Shown here: positions 17,124 to 26,809 of the stretch, piece after piece
Layout: every line of letters starts with the position of its first letter
Position numbering within the stretch: position 1 is the stretch's first letter
Source: Sulfopaludibacter sp963815475
GTDB taxonomy: Bacteria; Acidobacteriota; Terriglobia; Bryobacterales; Bryobacteraceae
DNA length: 64,000 bases
Assembly: GCA_963815475.1 (NCBI GenBank)
Contig: CAWFHD010000003.1
Span: forward strand, 5,828,001 to 5,892,000
Reading direction: 5' to 3'
Notes under the pieces: model-generated
Told to the model about the DNA's origin: nothing
The model's database searches: none
What the model saw: the letters and a program-made list of their open reading frames with translations, nothing else
Made by a program: the position numbers and the translations under genes

Positions 17124-19179
17124 TCACTTCACCCATACCACCAGGCTGGAATCCCGCACCGGCGCCCCGCCGGCCGTGAGCGATAACTGGTTCCCGCCGG
17201 CGCCCGCACTGGCAGGTATCTGGACGCCCACTTGCCAAATGCCGGCAATTACGCCAGGCAGCGGCGCAACCGAGACCACCGTCACGCCGCTCGCCGTCAC
17301 AACTGGCGGAGAAAGCACCCCCAGCCCATTGAGAAACAGCGTCACAGTCGAGCCCGCGGCGGCGGGATTCAGACAAGTATTCGCCGACCCATCCGGGTTG
17401 AAAGCAAGCGGCAGCAGTCCGTTGACGGAGGCGGAACTCTGATTGGTGCAAGTCGCCAGCGCTGCAGAAGGCGTCGCCATATTGAGAAATGCAGTCGGGT
17501 TGCTGGTCGCAATCGGCAGCGTAAGCGAATCGGAGATGTTCGAGAGAGCGGAAGCAAACTGGATGTTCGCTTGTGCTGCTCCGGAAATTCCAAACGGCGC
17601 CTGGAAGTTGATCTGGCCCCCTCCCACGTACAGCAAGGGGCAGGCAACTCCATTGACGTTGACGGTGGCGCCGTCCAGCGAGATCGCTACCTGTCCATTC
17701 GGTGGAGTCGCCGGGCTGCCCGTTGCGAAGACGCCGAACAGCGACAACAACTCGCCCGGTGCGATGGAAGTGACGGGCTTAAAATCGGCCGAATCGAGCA
17801 GGCAGGCTATGGGCGTCTGAGTCGCATTGGGGTCAACCGCAATGACATCCGTTCCGCTTGTAGCGATCAGCTTTCCAGCGAAAGAATCGTACGCCAGGAG
17901 CTTACCCGGCGCGACGCGCGATGGCCCGATCTCCCTGGCATCGGGACTCAGGCGTGTCGCGTACGTTTGTGGAAGGCACTGCTGGGGGTAGCCGGCGAAT
18001 CCCGGGAGATCGGCCGATCCCGCGCTTCCGCCGAGATAAATCACATCGGGCGTGAAAGCGGCAAAGTTGATGCTATCCGTTTGCGTCCCGCTGAAATAGC
18101 TGGAATAGACCAGGCCCGTGCCGGTAGGGTTCACCTCGGTCAAGTATCCGCTGGCCGGTGGAAGATTGACGCAGTGGATTATGAAAAAACAACTCCTGGG
18201 TGTGGCGCTCGCAATATACTGCGGCTCGTATGCATTGAGAGTCGTCGGATAGTCTGGCGAATTGGTGGTACCCACGACGAGTGCGTCTCCCTGCGCGTCC
18301 ACGGAAATGGCCGCCGGCGTGGCGCCATATTTCCCGGTGACATAAGTCGCATACAGAACCTGAGTAAGGCCGGGGTTTAGTTTCGCAACGTATTGGTATC
18401 CGCAGGTGAAGAACGCGCCCAGCAAGCTGCACACATTGGTTGGTTCGCTTTGGAATGCGCCGGGAGTGACCCCAAGCGGGCTTTGTGCAACGCTGTACTG
18501 CAGTCCGGCAACGTAGATGTTACCCTGGCCATCCATCGCAATCATGCCGCCGATGCCGCTAATGCCGCCGAGTATTTTTGCGCCCGTCGGGTCTATCTTC
18601 AATACGAAGGATTCGGAGCTGCTGACGTTCGGCGCAGGCGACGGAGGAAACGTGCCGATCGTCGAGTTGGTTCCGGCCTGGCCGGTAATAATCACGTCAC
18701 CGGCGGAATCCACCAGAATGCTGTCCAGGCCCGGGGCGGAAGTGATTCCCGGAGTCACATCGGTGCGCGCCCCCGACGAAAGTGGAGTAGACGATCTTGC
18801 CCGCAGGGTCTAACTTGGTGACGAAGCCCTGAAACGAGCCTTGCATCGTGGTCTGCAGAGCGCCGGCCGTCACGGGAAAGTCCGGCGAGTTTGTGTTTCC
18901 GAAAGCATACACAGCGCCGCTCGAATCCACCGCGATTGCCCACGCGATGCCGAAGCTGCTGCCGGCAAGCGTCGTGGAATAGAGTGTCTTGCCGGTGGGG
19001 CTCAATTTGGCGACGAAGGGGTTGGCCTTCGCAAAATTTCCCTGAAAGCCGGCAGCATAGATGTTGCCCGCGGCATCGGTCTGAATTGCATAGACCATGC
19101 TGTTGGGAAAGTTCGCCAGGATAGTGGGGGTGGCGGCCCGCGCGATCATGGAGACAGCTAGAACGAGCGAAAGTTTCAT
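17124..19179 (-). pseudogene. Secreted SBBP-repeat/TIGR03437-like protein, one frameshift
   Basis: The reading starts at ATG 19179 with a signal peptide (MKLSLVLAVSMIARAA) and encodes blade-like repeats (NIYAAGFQ, AVYAFGNTNSPDFPVT, YSTFVGG), the pattern of SBBP beta-propeller repeats. Around 18770-18776 the frame breaks in a run of Gs (VGG...), and the following 544 residues continue in another frame (DVTPGITSAPGLDSILVDSAGD) with more blades. The last ~230 residues match the TIGR03437-like C-terminal domain common in Solibacter secreted proteins. Total about 684 residues if repaired by one base. It is either a sequencing error or decay; the two halves are otherwise intact. Confidence 0.85.
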
Positions 19180-19313
19180 GGGGAATCCTGAGGCTGAGCT
19201 GGAGGGCGCGGACTCTTGCCAGCGATTACGATGCCAGCATATCACTCCCGCTTTCACTTGAACAACCGCTGCGACGATACCTTGGAGACCCTGCGCGGCG
19301 CCGTTCCCGAGCC

Positions 19314-21899
19314 CTACTCGACGCGCAGTGCGATCGCAGGGTCGACCCGTCCCGCCCGCAGCATCGGAGTGATCAGCGCGAGCAAGACCGATATCCCCAG
19401 GACACCGACTGTGCTCGCCCACGACCAGGCGTCGGTCGTGGAAGTATTGAATAGCTCGGCCGTCAAAGCGCGCGCGGACAGTTGCGCCAGACCGTAGCCA
19501 AGCACGGCGCCTGCCGCAATCCAGTAAATGGCCTCGCTGGCGACTTGTTTTGCGATCGCGGAAGGGCTCGCTCCGAGCGCGATCCTGATACCGATATCGC
19601 GAGCGCGTTGTGTCACCAGAAAAGACGCCACTGCATACAATCCCGCTGCAGCCACCAGGAGCGCGAGGCCCGCAAAGGCGGCCAGTAGCGCTGCCAGAAA
19701 GCGTGGACGGGCGGTAAGGACGGCCACCTGTTCGGCAACCGTTTTGACATCGGAGGGCAGCTTCGGATCCACACTTGCCAGGGACTGCTTCAACAGTCCG
19801 GCGGCATCGGTGGTGTCGAGCGTAGTCCGAAGCGCGATCGTGCCGCTCCGCATCGATTCGGGCCGCCGGTTTCGGATCAGATAGACCTCAGCTTCGCCGG
19901 GTCGCGTTAGTCCGGCGCTCCGAATATCCCTGACCACGCCGACCACCTCGTACCATGAGCTCGAAAGGGGCTTGATGGTGTGTCCGATCGCGTTTTGTCC
20001 GGGAAACAAGATCCGTTCAGCGGCTTCCGATAGAATCGCGGTGGGCCGCCCGTCGCGATCGGCTTCGAGAAACGCCCGGCCCTTCACCATAGGGATGCGA
20101 AACGTCTCGATGTATCCGGGAGTGGCAAACCGGACCCGAAGTATGCCGCCTTCGCGGGCTTCAGACGATCCGTCAACCGGAAACCCGCTCGTGATGATAT
20201 CGTTGCCGAGTGGTGACGCGCTGCACCAGCTTGCTGCTATGGTTCCCGGGGCCGCTTGCATGCGCGCCAGCACCTGCTCGAACAGCGCGGTCTGGCTTTG
20301 CGCATTCGGATAATGCGCAGAGTTCAGGGCCACGGTCATCGTCAGGGTTTGTTCGCTCTGGAAGCCAAGCGGAATACTGACCAGCTTCAACAAGCTGTGC
20401 AGCAACAGTCCGGAGCTGCCGAGCAGCGCAACGGTGAGTGCCACTTGAGTGGAGATCAGCGCGAAGCGGGCGCGCGGCCTCAATCCGGTGGTAGTGCGCG
20501 CACCGGCGCTGATGGTTCCAGCGCGCAGACTTGCCAGCGCGGGCCATAGGCCGATGGCCACGCCGCAAATGAGTGAGAGCGCGGCCGCCAATGCGAATAC
20601 TCTGAGGTCCAATGACGCATGCCCGATCTTGGGGATGCTGGTGAGCGCCATGCGCCGAAAGACCTGGAGCAGACCCCAGGAGAAGAGTGCCCCCAAGCCT
20701 CCGCCGGAGATCGCAAACAGGATGCTTTCGGCGAACGCCAGCCGGGCCAGCCTCGCCCTCCCGGCGCCCAGGGCAGCGCGCATCTCAAACTCGCGCGATC
20801 GCGCCGCAATGCGCGCCAGCAGCAGCCCGGAAGCGTTGACGCACACAATCAACAGAAACACGCCGCTGGCCGCGAGGACAAGCCAGGCCGTTCGGGACGC
20901 ATCGCCCATCTGTAGATCGCGCAAGTTTCGAACGCGGGGCTTGACGTACCCGGTGAAGCGGGGAAAAAGTTTGGCGCCCGCATCGATCAAAGGCGCGATC
21001 GCAGCCGTTGCCTGCTGCGTGGTGACGTCCGGTTTCAGGCGTCCGATCGTGGTGAAGAACCGGCTGGAGTTCTGGCTCGTGTCGAACGGGCGCGACTGTT
21101 GGGCCAGGAACAAGTCCGGTTCCCCCAGAGGGGATTCGAAGCCAGGCGGCAACACGCCCACCACGCGCACGGGCTTGCCATCCACCTGCAGCATCCTGCC
21201 CTCAACCCGCGGATCGCTGCCCAGGCGTCGTTGCCACAGGGCATGGCTGACAATCGCGACCCGCGGCGCTCCCTTCCGATCCTCGTCCGCGGTGAAATTA
21301 TGTCCCAGCCAGACAGGCACGCCGAGCACATCAAGAAAGTTCGCCTCAACCTGGGCGCAGCTCAATCGTTCCGGCCGCTCTTCCGTCAAGTCGCAAGGCG
21401 CCCCGCGGCCCAGGATGCTGGTGACGGATTGAAAGGGTTCCGGCGCCGGCTGCCAGTATTGGACATAGGCGCGTTCCCGCATGATCTCAATCGGGGAAGC
21501 GACACCATAAGTGGGCATGACCTCGCCGAAGGAAACCAGGCGGCTTGGATCCGCGTATGGAAGAGGCCGGAACAGGATGCGGTCCAAAACCGAAAACAGC
21601 GCGGTGGCGGATCCGGTTCCCAGTGCCAGAACGGCGATGACGCCGACGGCAAACCCGGGATTGCGCCGCCATGTGCGCAGTGTGAAACGCGCATCCTTAA
21701 AGAAATCCGCGAGCCAGCGGAGGCGCTGCGTGTCGCGAAGTTCTTCTTTAGCCAGATCGACCCCTCCGAAGTCACGGCGCGCGCGCCGGCGGGCCTCTTC
21801 CGGAGTCAGGCCGCGCGCGATGTAGTCCTGTGTGGCCTGCTCAATGTGGGATTCGATTTCACGGGAAATGTTGCTTTCGAATTGACGGCGCTTTGCCAT
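19314..21899 (-). CDS. ADOP-family ABC-type permease (MacB_PCD/FtsX)
   Basis: 861 residues. Same layout as the 6940 copy: charged N-domain (MAKRRQFESNISREIESHIEQ) with an EARRRARRDFGG motif, TM1 near residue 85, MacB core, FtsX block one (LIVCVNASGLLLARIAARSREFEMRA region), a second periplasmic part, FtsX block two with RDIGIRIALGA, and a DPAIALRVE end. It directly follows its PadR regulator with 3 nt between, so the two are co-transcribed. Probably an export or envelope-stress permease; partners and cargo are unknown. Confidence 0.93.
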   Translation of the reverse strand: MAKRRQFESNISREIESHIEQATQDYIARGLTPEEARRRARRDFGGVDLAKEELRDTQRLRWLADFFKDARFTLRTWRRNPGFAVGVIAVLALGTGSATALFSVLDRILFRPLPYADPSRLVSFGEVMPTYGVASPIEIMRERAYVQYWQPAPEPFQSVTSILGRGAPCDLTEERPERLSCAQVEANFLDVLGVPVWLGHNFTADEDRKGAPRVAIVSHALWQRRLGSDPRVEGRMLQVDGKPVRVVGVLPPGFESPLGEPDLFLAQQSRPFDTSQNSSRFFTTIGRLKPDVTTQQATAAIAPLIDAGAKLFPRFTGYVKPRVRNLRDLQMGDASRTAWLVLAASGVFLLIVCVNASGLLLARIAARSREFEMRAALGAGRARLARLAFAESILFAISGGGLGALFSWGLLQVFRRMALTSIPKIGHASLDLRVFALAAALSLICGVAIGLWPALASLRAGTISAGARTTTGLRPRARFALISTQVALTVALLGSSGLLLHSLLKLVSIPLGFQSEQTLTMTVALNSAHYPNAQSQTALFEQVLARMQAAPGTIAASWCSASPLGNDIITSGFPVDGSSEAREGGILRVRFATPGYIETFRIPMVKGRAFLEADRDGRPTAILSEAAERILFPGQNAIGHTIKPLSSSWYEVVGVVRDIRSAGLTRPGEAEVYLIRNRRPESMRSGTIALRTTLDTTDAAGLLKQSLASVDPKLPSDVKTVAEQVAVLTARPRFLAALLAAFAGLALLVAAAGLYAVASFLVTQRARDIGIRIALGASPSAIAKQVASEAIYWIAAGAVLGYGLAQLSARALTAELFNTSTTDAWSWASTVGVLGISVLLALITPMLRAGRVDPAIALRVE

Positions 21900-21902
21900 T
21901 CG

Positions 21903-22277
21903 CTACCCCTCTTCATACCCCGGCAGTTTACCTTCAAGGATCATGTCAATCGCCGTACGCAGACGTTTCCAGCCGTCGGTTTCCTCTTCGAGCGCCTTGC
22001 GGCCCGCTTTGGTGAGCCGATAATATTTGGCCTCTTTACCTGACTCGTTGGTCGTCCAATCGGAGGTGAGCAGGCCGCGTTGTTCCATGCGATACAAAGC
22101 TGGATACAGCGACCCCTGCCGGATTTGCAAAGCCTCACCGGACATCTGTTGGATACGCCGGACGATGCCGTATCCGTGCAACGGTTCGAGGGCCACAATG
22201 CGCAGGACCAGCAGGTCCAGTGTGCCCTGAAGCAGGGCCGCATCGCGGGAGGCGGCAGGATCACGGTGCCTAGGCAT
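21903..22277 (-). CDS. PadR-family transcriptional regulator
   Basis: 124 residues from ATG 22277. PadR winged helix with the signatures LLQGTLDLLVLRIVALEPLHGYGI and IRQGSLYPALYRMEQRGLL, followed by a short dimerisation helix. It represses, by family knowledge, the adjacent permease operon until a ligand binds. A near-consensus promoter (TTGACA, 17 nt, TATGTT) lies upstream. A 12-bp motif shared with the second PadR operon overlaps the -35 and its downstream side, which would suit an operator. Confidence 0.95.
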   Translation of the reverse strand: MPRHRDPAASRDAALLQGTLDLLVLRIVALEPLHGYGIVRRIQQMSGEALQIRQGSLYPALYRMEQRGLLTSDWTTNESGKEAKYYRLTKAGRKALEEETDGWKRLRTAIDMILEGKLPGYEEG

Positions 22278-22286
22278 TCTGTGTAT

Positions 22287-22315
22287 AACATATGCCAACA
22301 TGCCTAGAGTGTCAA
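22287..22315 (-). promoter_or_regulatory. Promoter of the PadR-ADOP operon with putative operator
   Basis: On the minus strand, TTGACA (22310-22315), a 17-nt spacer and TATGTT (22287-22292), near-consensus sigma70. The shared 12-mer CACTCTAGGCAT (22300-22311) begins inside the -35 and runs into the spacer; a related palindrome GTGCCTAGGCAT spans 22266-22277 at the start codon. Two half-site-like elements in these positions suit a PadR operator. Confidence 0.65.
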
Positions 22316-22374
22316 GGCAATCTGGAGATTCCCCCAACCGCACCCGCAATGCTAACCTGAAAATTCCCAACCCC

Positions 22375-23817
22375 ATGCCTGAATCCCCAATCACCCCGAG
22401 GGCCGACGATTTCGCGACATGGTACCAGGACGTCGTCCTGCAAGGCGACATGGCGGAGCCCGCCGAGATCGTCAAAGGCTGCATGGTCATCAAGGCCAAC
22501 GGCTATGCTGTCTGGGAGGCGCTCCAGCGCGAACTCGACGGGCGATTCAAAGCCACTGGCCACAAGAACGTCTACTTCCCGCTGCTCATCCCGCAGAGTT
22601 TCTTGCAACGCGAAGCCGAACACGTGGAAGGCTTCGCGCCGGAGCTGGCCGTCGTCACCATCGCCGGCGGCAAAGAGCTGGAAGAGCCCTACGTCATCCG
22701 TCCCACATCCGAGACCATCGTGGGCCACTTCTTTAGTAAGTGGATTCACAGTTGGCGCGACCTGCCGATGCTCTTCAACCAGTGGGCCAACGTTATCCGC
22801 TGGGAACTGCGCACGCGCCTCTTCCTGCGGACCACCGAATTCCTCTGGCAGGAAGGTCACACCGCCCACGCAACGCACAATGAGTCCATCGAGGAAGTCC
22901 TGCGGATTCTCGACATATACGCCGACGTGGCCGAGAACATCATGGCCATGCCGGTCATCAAAGGCGTGAAGTCGCACGCCGAGAAGTTCGCTGGAGCGCT
23001 TCGCAGCTATTCCATCGAAGCCATGATGCAGAACGGGCTGGCGCTACAGGCCGGCACTAGCCATGACCTGGGCCAGAATTTCGGCAAAGCCTTCAACGTT
23101 CAGTTTCAAAATCAGGAAGGGCGCCTCGACCACGTCTGGCAAACCAGTTGGGGAGTGAGCACACGACTCATCGGCGGTCTCATCATGAGCCATTCCGACG
23201 ACCGCGGTCTGGTGCTGCCGCCGAGGGTCGCTCCCGACAAGGTGATCCTGGTGCCCATCTATCGGAAGGACGAAGAGCGCGCCCGCGTGCTCGAAGCATC
23301 GCACCGCATCGCCAAGGAAGTGGGCGCGCGCGTTGACGATCGCGAGGGCCAGACCCCGGGTGCGAAGTTCTTCCATTGGGAACGCCGCGGAGTGCCGTTG
23401 GTAATCGAACTCGGGCCCCGTGATCTGGCATCGGGCAACGCCGTCCTCAAACGGCGCGATACCGGCACGAAGGAAGTGGTGCCACAGGCTGGCTTGGCAA
23501 CGCGCATTCCGGCAGCGCTTCAATCCATTCAGTCGGATCTCTACGATCGAGCCAAGCAGCGCCTGAAGGCGAACACGGTGCTGGCCGACTCACTCGAAGA
23601 GGTCGAGTCCATCCTGCGAGACGTGACCGCCGAAAAGGGCGGCGGCAAGTTCGTCATGGCGCACCTCAAGGACGATCCCGCCTGCGACGCGCGTTTAAAG
23701 GAATTCAAAGCCACCGTGCGATGCATTCCCATGACCGACGAATACGACGGTTCCGGAAAGTGCGTCATCACCGGCGAACCAGTGGACCGCCGAGCCGTAA
23801 TCGCGAAGGCGTACTGA
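22375..23817 (+). CDS. proS: Prolyl-tRNA synthetase (archaeal/eukaryotic-type)
   Basis: 480 residues from ATG 22375. Class II motifs: motif 1 around KGCMVIKANGYAVWE, motif 2 (RWELRTRLFLRTTEFLWQEGHTAH), and motif 3 (TSWGVSTRLIGGLIMSHSDDRGL). The short form without the bacterial INS editing domain and with the C-terminal zinc/Cys-like extension (CKVITGEP-like: SGKCVITGEP) is the archaeal-type ProRS also found in many bacteria. The start is chosen because upstream codons enter the divergent PadR promoter. An essential aminoacylation enzyme, intact. Confidence 0.95.
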   Translation: MPESPITPRADDFATWYQDVVLQGDMAEPAEIVKGCMVIKANGYAVWEALQRELDGRFKATGHKNVYFPLLIPQSFLQREAEHVEGFAPELAVVTIAGGKELEEPYVIRPTSETIVGHFFSKWIHSWRDLPMLFNQWANVIRWELRTRLFLRTTEFLWQEGHTAHATHNESIEEVLRILDIYADVAENIMAMPVIKGVKSHAEKFAGALRSYSIEAMMQNGLALQAGTSHDLGQNFGKAFNVQFQNQEGRLDHVWQTSWGVSTRLIGGLIMSHSDDRGLVLPPRVAPDKVILVPIYRKDEERARVLEASHRIAKEVGARVDDREGQTPGAKFFHWERRGVPLVIELGPRDLASGNAVLKRRDTGTKEVVPQAGLATRIPAALQSIQSDLYDRAKQRLKANTVLADSLEEVESILRDVTAEKGGGKFVMAHLKDDPACDARLKEFKATVRCIPMTDEYDGSGKCVITGEPVDRRAVIAKAY

Positions 23818-23840
23818 ATCCGGTCCCTAAGAGTTCGTAG

Positions 23841-23876
23841 TCTTATCCGTGTTCATCCGTGTGAATCCGTGGCTAA
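23841..23876 (+). repeat. Dispersed repeat, family C, copy 1
   Basis: 36 bp, identical to 39593-39628. It contains three spaced ATCCGTG heptamers. It sits in the 63-nt gap between the convergent proS and lutC genes. Confidence 0.85.
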
Positions 23877-23880
23877 TAGA

Positions 23881-24516
23881 CTAACCGACCACCACAACCA
23901 TGATCTGCCCCGGTCCATGCACACCGCGCACCAGGATCTGCTCGATATCCGCCGTCCTGCTGGGCCCCGTGATCAGCACCATCGAGCTGGTTAGCGCCGC
24001 CGGATCGGGCAGCAGCGCGAACAACTCGTCCAGCCCTGTGAGGATCCGTTCCTTCGGCACTACCGCAATGTGCGACGGTGGCAGGAGCGACACCAGCCGC
24101 GCCTCCCGCGGGCTCGCGATCATCACCAGCGTGCCCGTATCGCCCAGCATGTAATCGGCGCTGGTGATTCCCACATCCGCCGACGCGCACACCTCTCGCA
24201 GCTCTTCCCGATCCGTAATTCCCGACCGCACTCCCGCCAACCGCGTGATGCCGCACTCCTCCAGATAAGGCCCATTCGAAGTCACCGCGGTCTTCCCATC
24301 GATCGCCTCAGCCACGATGGCGCACGCCTCCGCCGGCGTTGCCGCTCGCGCCGTCTTCCCGGCCAGCACTTCGATGCGCGTCCGTGCCGATGCGATGCGA
24401 TCCTCCATCTCCACCTGCGGGACCAAGATTCGCGCCGGCGGCGGAGGGGGCGCGCTTTGCCCGGTGCTCCGTCCCAATGCCGCGCGCACCGTCTGCAAGA
24501 TGCTGTCGCGCGACAT
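23881..24516 (-). CDS. lutC: LutC-like lactate utilisation protein (LUD domain)
   Basis: 211 residues. LUD (DUF162) domain: an alpha/beta core with GITSADYMLGDTGTLVMI and an end in LVRGVHGPGQIMVVVVG, typical of LutC/YkgG. Together with LutB and LutA it forms the iron-sulfur L-lactate oxidase complex that oxidises L-lactate to pyruvate. Its ATG shares one base with the lutB stop (TGATG), so the genes are translationally coupled. Length agrees with the family. Confidence 0.92.
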   Translation of the reverse strand: MSRDSILQTVRAALGRSTGQSAPPPPPARILVPQVEMEDRIASARTRIEVLAGKTARAATPAEACAIVAEAIDGKTAVTSNGPYLEECGITRLAGVRSGITDREELREVCASADVGITSADYMLGDTGTLVMIASPREARLVSLLPPSHIAVVPKERILTGLDELFALLPDPAALTSSMVLITGPSRTADIEQILVRGVHGPGQIMVVVVG

Positions 24517-25928
24517 CAGCGCTGCCTCCACATTTCGCGGAAACTCTTCGAGGGCGCCGGCGGCAGATCGCGCACGCTCAACCACGCCTGCACCGGCGGC
24601 AAATTCATCATCGGCGGAGCCTTGCGAATCCAGCGCCCGTCTTCCGAAGGGGACATCGATGCCGCAATCCGCCCCGCCATCTCAAACAGGCGCGGATGCG
24701 TCATCAACCAGGCGAAACCGCGGAATGCCAGCATCTCCCACCGATTGGTCCCCTTCTGCGTCTCCAGCTCCGTGACGTCGTGTCGCAGCTCCAGCAGGAT
24801 TTTGGGAATGTCGATCTTCACCGGACAAACTTCGCCGCAGGCGCCGCACAGGCTGGATGCGAACGGCAGCCCAGGCTCGTGCGCCGCGCCCATGAACTGC
24901 GGTGTGAGGATAGCGCCGATCGGCCCCGAATACACCCACGGGAAGCTGTGCCCGCCGATCTTGCGGTACACAGGGCACGTATTCAGGCATGCGCCGCAGC
25001 GTATGCAGTACAGCGACTGGCGCTTGCCCTTGTCCGGCAGCAGCTTGGTGCGGCCGTTATCCAGCAGTACCACGTAGAACTCGTCGGGCCCGTCCACTTC
25101 GCCCTCACGCCGCGGCCCGCTCAGAAACGATGCATAGACCGAAAGAAGCTGTCCAGTAGCGCTGCGCGCCAACAGCTTCAGGAACACCGCCAGGTCCTGT
25201 GCCCGCGGAATCACCTTTTCGATCCCCGCCACCGCAATGTGAACCTTGGGGGCCGAGGTGGTCAGTCGCGCATTGCCTTCGTTCTCAATAATCACCACCG
25301 CGCCCGAATCGGCCACCAGGAAGTTCGCGCCGCTAATCCCGATATCGGCCGCCAGAAACTTCTCGCGCAGCACTCCGCGCGCAATCGCCGTTTGCTTTTC
25401 GATCACCACTTCATTGGGCACGTGCAGTTCGCGCGTGAAAATCTCCGCCACGTCGTAGCGTGTCTTGTGCAGCGCCGGAGCCACAATGTGATATGGCTTC
25501 TCGTGGGCCAGTTGCAGAATATACTCGCCCAAATCGGTCTCCACCGATTCCAGCCCGTGATGCTCCAGCCGCTCGTTCAGGTCCACCTCTTCGGTGGTCA
25601 TCGATTTCGATTTCACAATCAGCTTCGCCGCGCGCTTCCGAGCCAGCGACAGCACAAAATCGGCTACCTCCGTGCCGTCTTTGCAGTAAACCACCTTGCC
25701 GCCGTGCGCTTCCACGTTGCGCTCGAACTGCTCCAGGTAGTAGTCCAGGTTGTCGATGGCGTGCTTCTTGAGCGCATTGGCCTGTGTGCGCAACTCCTGG
25801 TAATCGGGCAGGGCGTCGGTGGAATCGATGCGACCCTGCTTGAGCCGCGCAGTGGAGGTGTAAATGGCCAGTTGCAGGTTGGCGTCGGCCAGCGTGGTAT
25901 GAATCTTCTCGTCGAATTCGACAGACAT
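24516..25928 (-). CDS. lutB: LutB-like iron-sulfur lactate utilisation protein
   Basis: 470 residues from ATG 25928. The N-terminal LUD half (residues 60-290) is followed by a 2x[4Fe-4S] ferredoxin-like cluster domain with CIRCGACLNTCP and CGACGEVCP, two CxxCxxCxxxC motifs. A DUF3390-like C-terminal tail (KAPPMMNLPPVQAWLSVRDLP region) follows. This is LutB/YkgF, the central subunit of the lactate oxidase. It sits between lutA (2 nt away) and lutC (1-nt overlap) in one operon. Confidence 0.95.
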   Translation of the reverse strand: MSVEFDEKIHTTLADANLQLAIYTSTARLKQGRIDSTDALPDYQELRTQANALKKHAIDNLDYYLEQFERNVEAHGGKVVYCKDGTEVADFVLSLARKRAAKLIVKSKSMTTEEVDLNERLEHHGLESVETDLGEYILQLAHEKPYHIVAPALHKTRYDVAEIFTRELHVPNEVVIEKQTAIARGVLREKFLAADIGISGANFLVADSGAVVIIENEGNARLTTSAPKVHIAVAGIEKVIPRAQDLAVFLKLLARSATGQLLSVYASFLSGPRREGEVDGPDEFYVVLLDNGRTKLLPDKGKRQSLYCIRCGACLNTCPVYRKIGGHSFPWVYSGPIGAILTPQFMGAAHEPGLPFASSLCGACGEVCPVKIDIPKILLELRHDVTELETQKGTNRWEMLAFRGFAWLMTHPRLFEMAGRIAASMSPSEDGRWIRKAPPMMNLPPVQAWLSVRDLPPAPSKSFREMWRQR

Positions 25929-25930
25929 GG

Positions 25931-26656
25931 TTAGCGGCTCGCCAGTACTTCGGCCAGATGCATGGTGCGGATATTCGACCCGTTCCGCGACAGCACTCCC
26001 TGAATCTGCATCAGGCAGCTCGGGTCGAGCGATACCACGGTGCTCGCGCCGGTCTTTCGGATGGCATCGATCTTGGTCTGCGCCATCGCGCCCGAAAGCT
26101 CGGCGAACTTCACCGAGAAGGTTCCGCCGAATCCGCAGCACTCCTCGGCCGGCATCATCTCGCGCAGTTCCAGCCCCCGGACACGGGCCAGCAGCCGTCG
26201 CGGCGCCTGTTTGACGCCCAGTTCGCGCAGCGCATGGCAGCCGTCGTGAAACGTCACCACGCCGTCGAACCGTGCGCCCACATCCTCCACTCCGGCCACT
26301 TCGGTAAGAAACGTTGCGAACTCCCAGACGCGTTTCTCCATGGCGTGTACGCGTGCTAGAGTCGCTGCGTCATCCTGGAAAATATCCGCAAAATGGTGCA
26401 CGATCATCGATGTGCAGGATCCCGAGGGAACCACCACACGCTCGCAGGTCTCGAACGTATTCAGGAAGTGGCGAGCCACCGTCCGAGCCTCGTCGTGATA
26501 GCCGCTGTTAAAGGCCGGCTGCCCGCAGCAAGTCTGATTCTCGGGAAAGTCCACCAGGTAGCCGAGGCGCTCCAAAACGTCGGCCATCGCCATGCCCACT
26601 TTAGGAAACAACTGGTCGACCATGCAGGTGACGAACAGCGAAACGCGCTCAGCCAT
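25931..26656 (-). CDS. lutA: LutA-like lactate utilisation protein (cysteine-rich CCG domains)
   Basis: 241 residues. Two CCG domains: first FPENQTCCGQPAFNSGY (about residue 43), second EECCGFGGTFSVKF (about residue 173), the family motifs CxxGC(C)x(n)CCG that bind an iron-sulfur cluster. This is LutA/YkgE, subunit of L-lactate oxidation. First gene of lutABC; the next gene follows after 2 nt. Start at ATG 26656, about 150 nt from the next divergent gene. Confidence 0.94.
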   Translation of the reverse strand: MAERVSLFVTCMVDQLFPKVGMAMADVLERLGYLVDFPENQTCCGQPAFNSGYHDEARTVARHFLNTFETCERVVVPSGSCTSMIVHHFADIFQDDAATLARVHAMEKRVWEFATFLTEVAGVEDVGARFDGVVTFHDGCHALRELGVKQAPRRLLARVRGLELREMMPAEECCGFGGTFSVKFAELSGAMAQTKIDAIRKTGASTVVSLDPSCLMQIQGVLSRNGSNIRTMHLAEVLASR

Positions 26657-26809
26657 GGAATAAAAGAATTGTAGCAGGGTGGAGCCGGTGGTCTTGCCAC
26701 TGGCTGTCTTGCTCCAAAGTCTCGTTTCCCAAATCCCTAAATCTCCCGAACAACCTGCCCTGCCGTAGCCGCAGGCGGTATACTACGGCGAGACACTCAG
26801 AGTTAGCCT

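Noticed and set aside
23841..23876. ATCCGTG units as a CRISPR repeat
   Set aside because: Only three short units without spacers, and only one other copy elsewhere.
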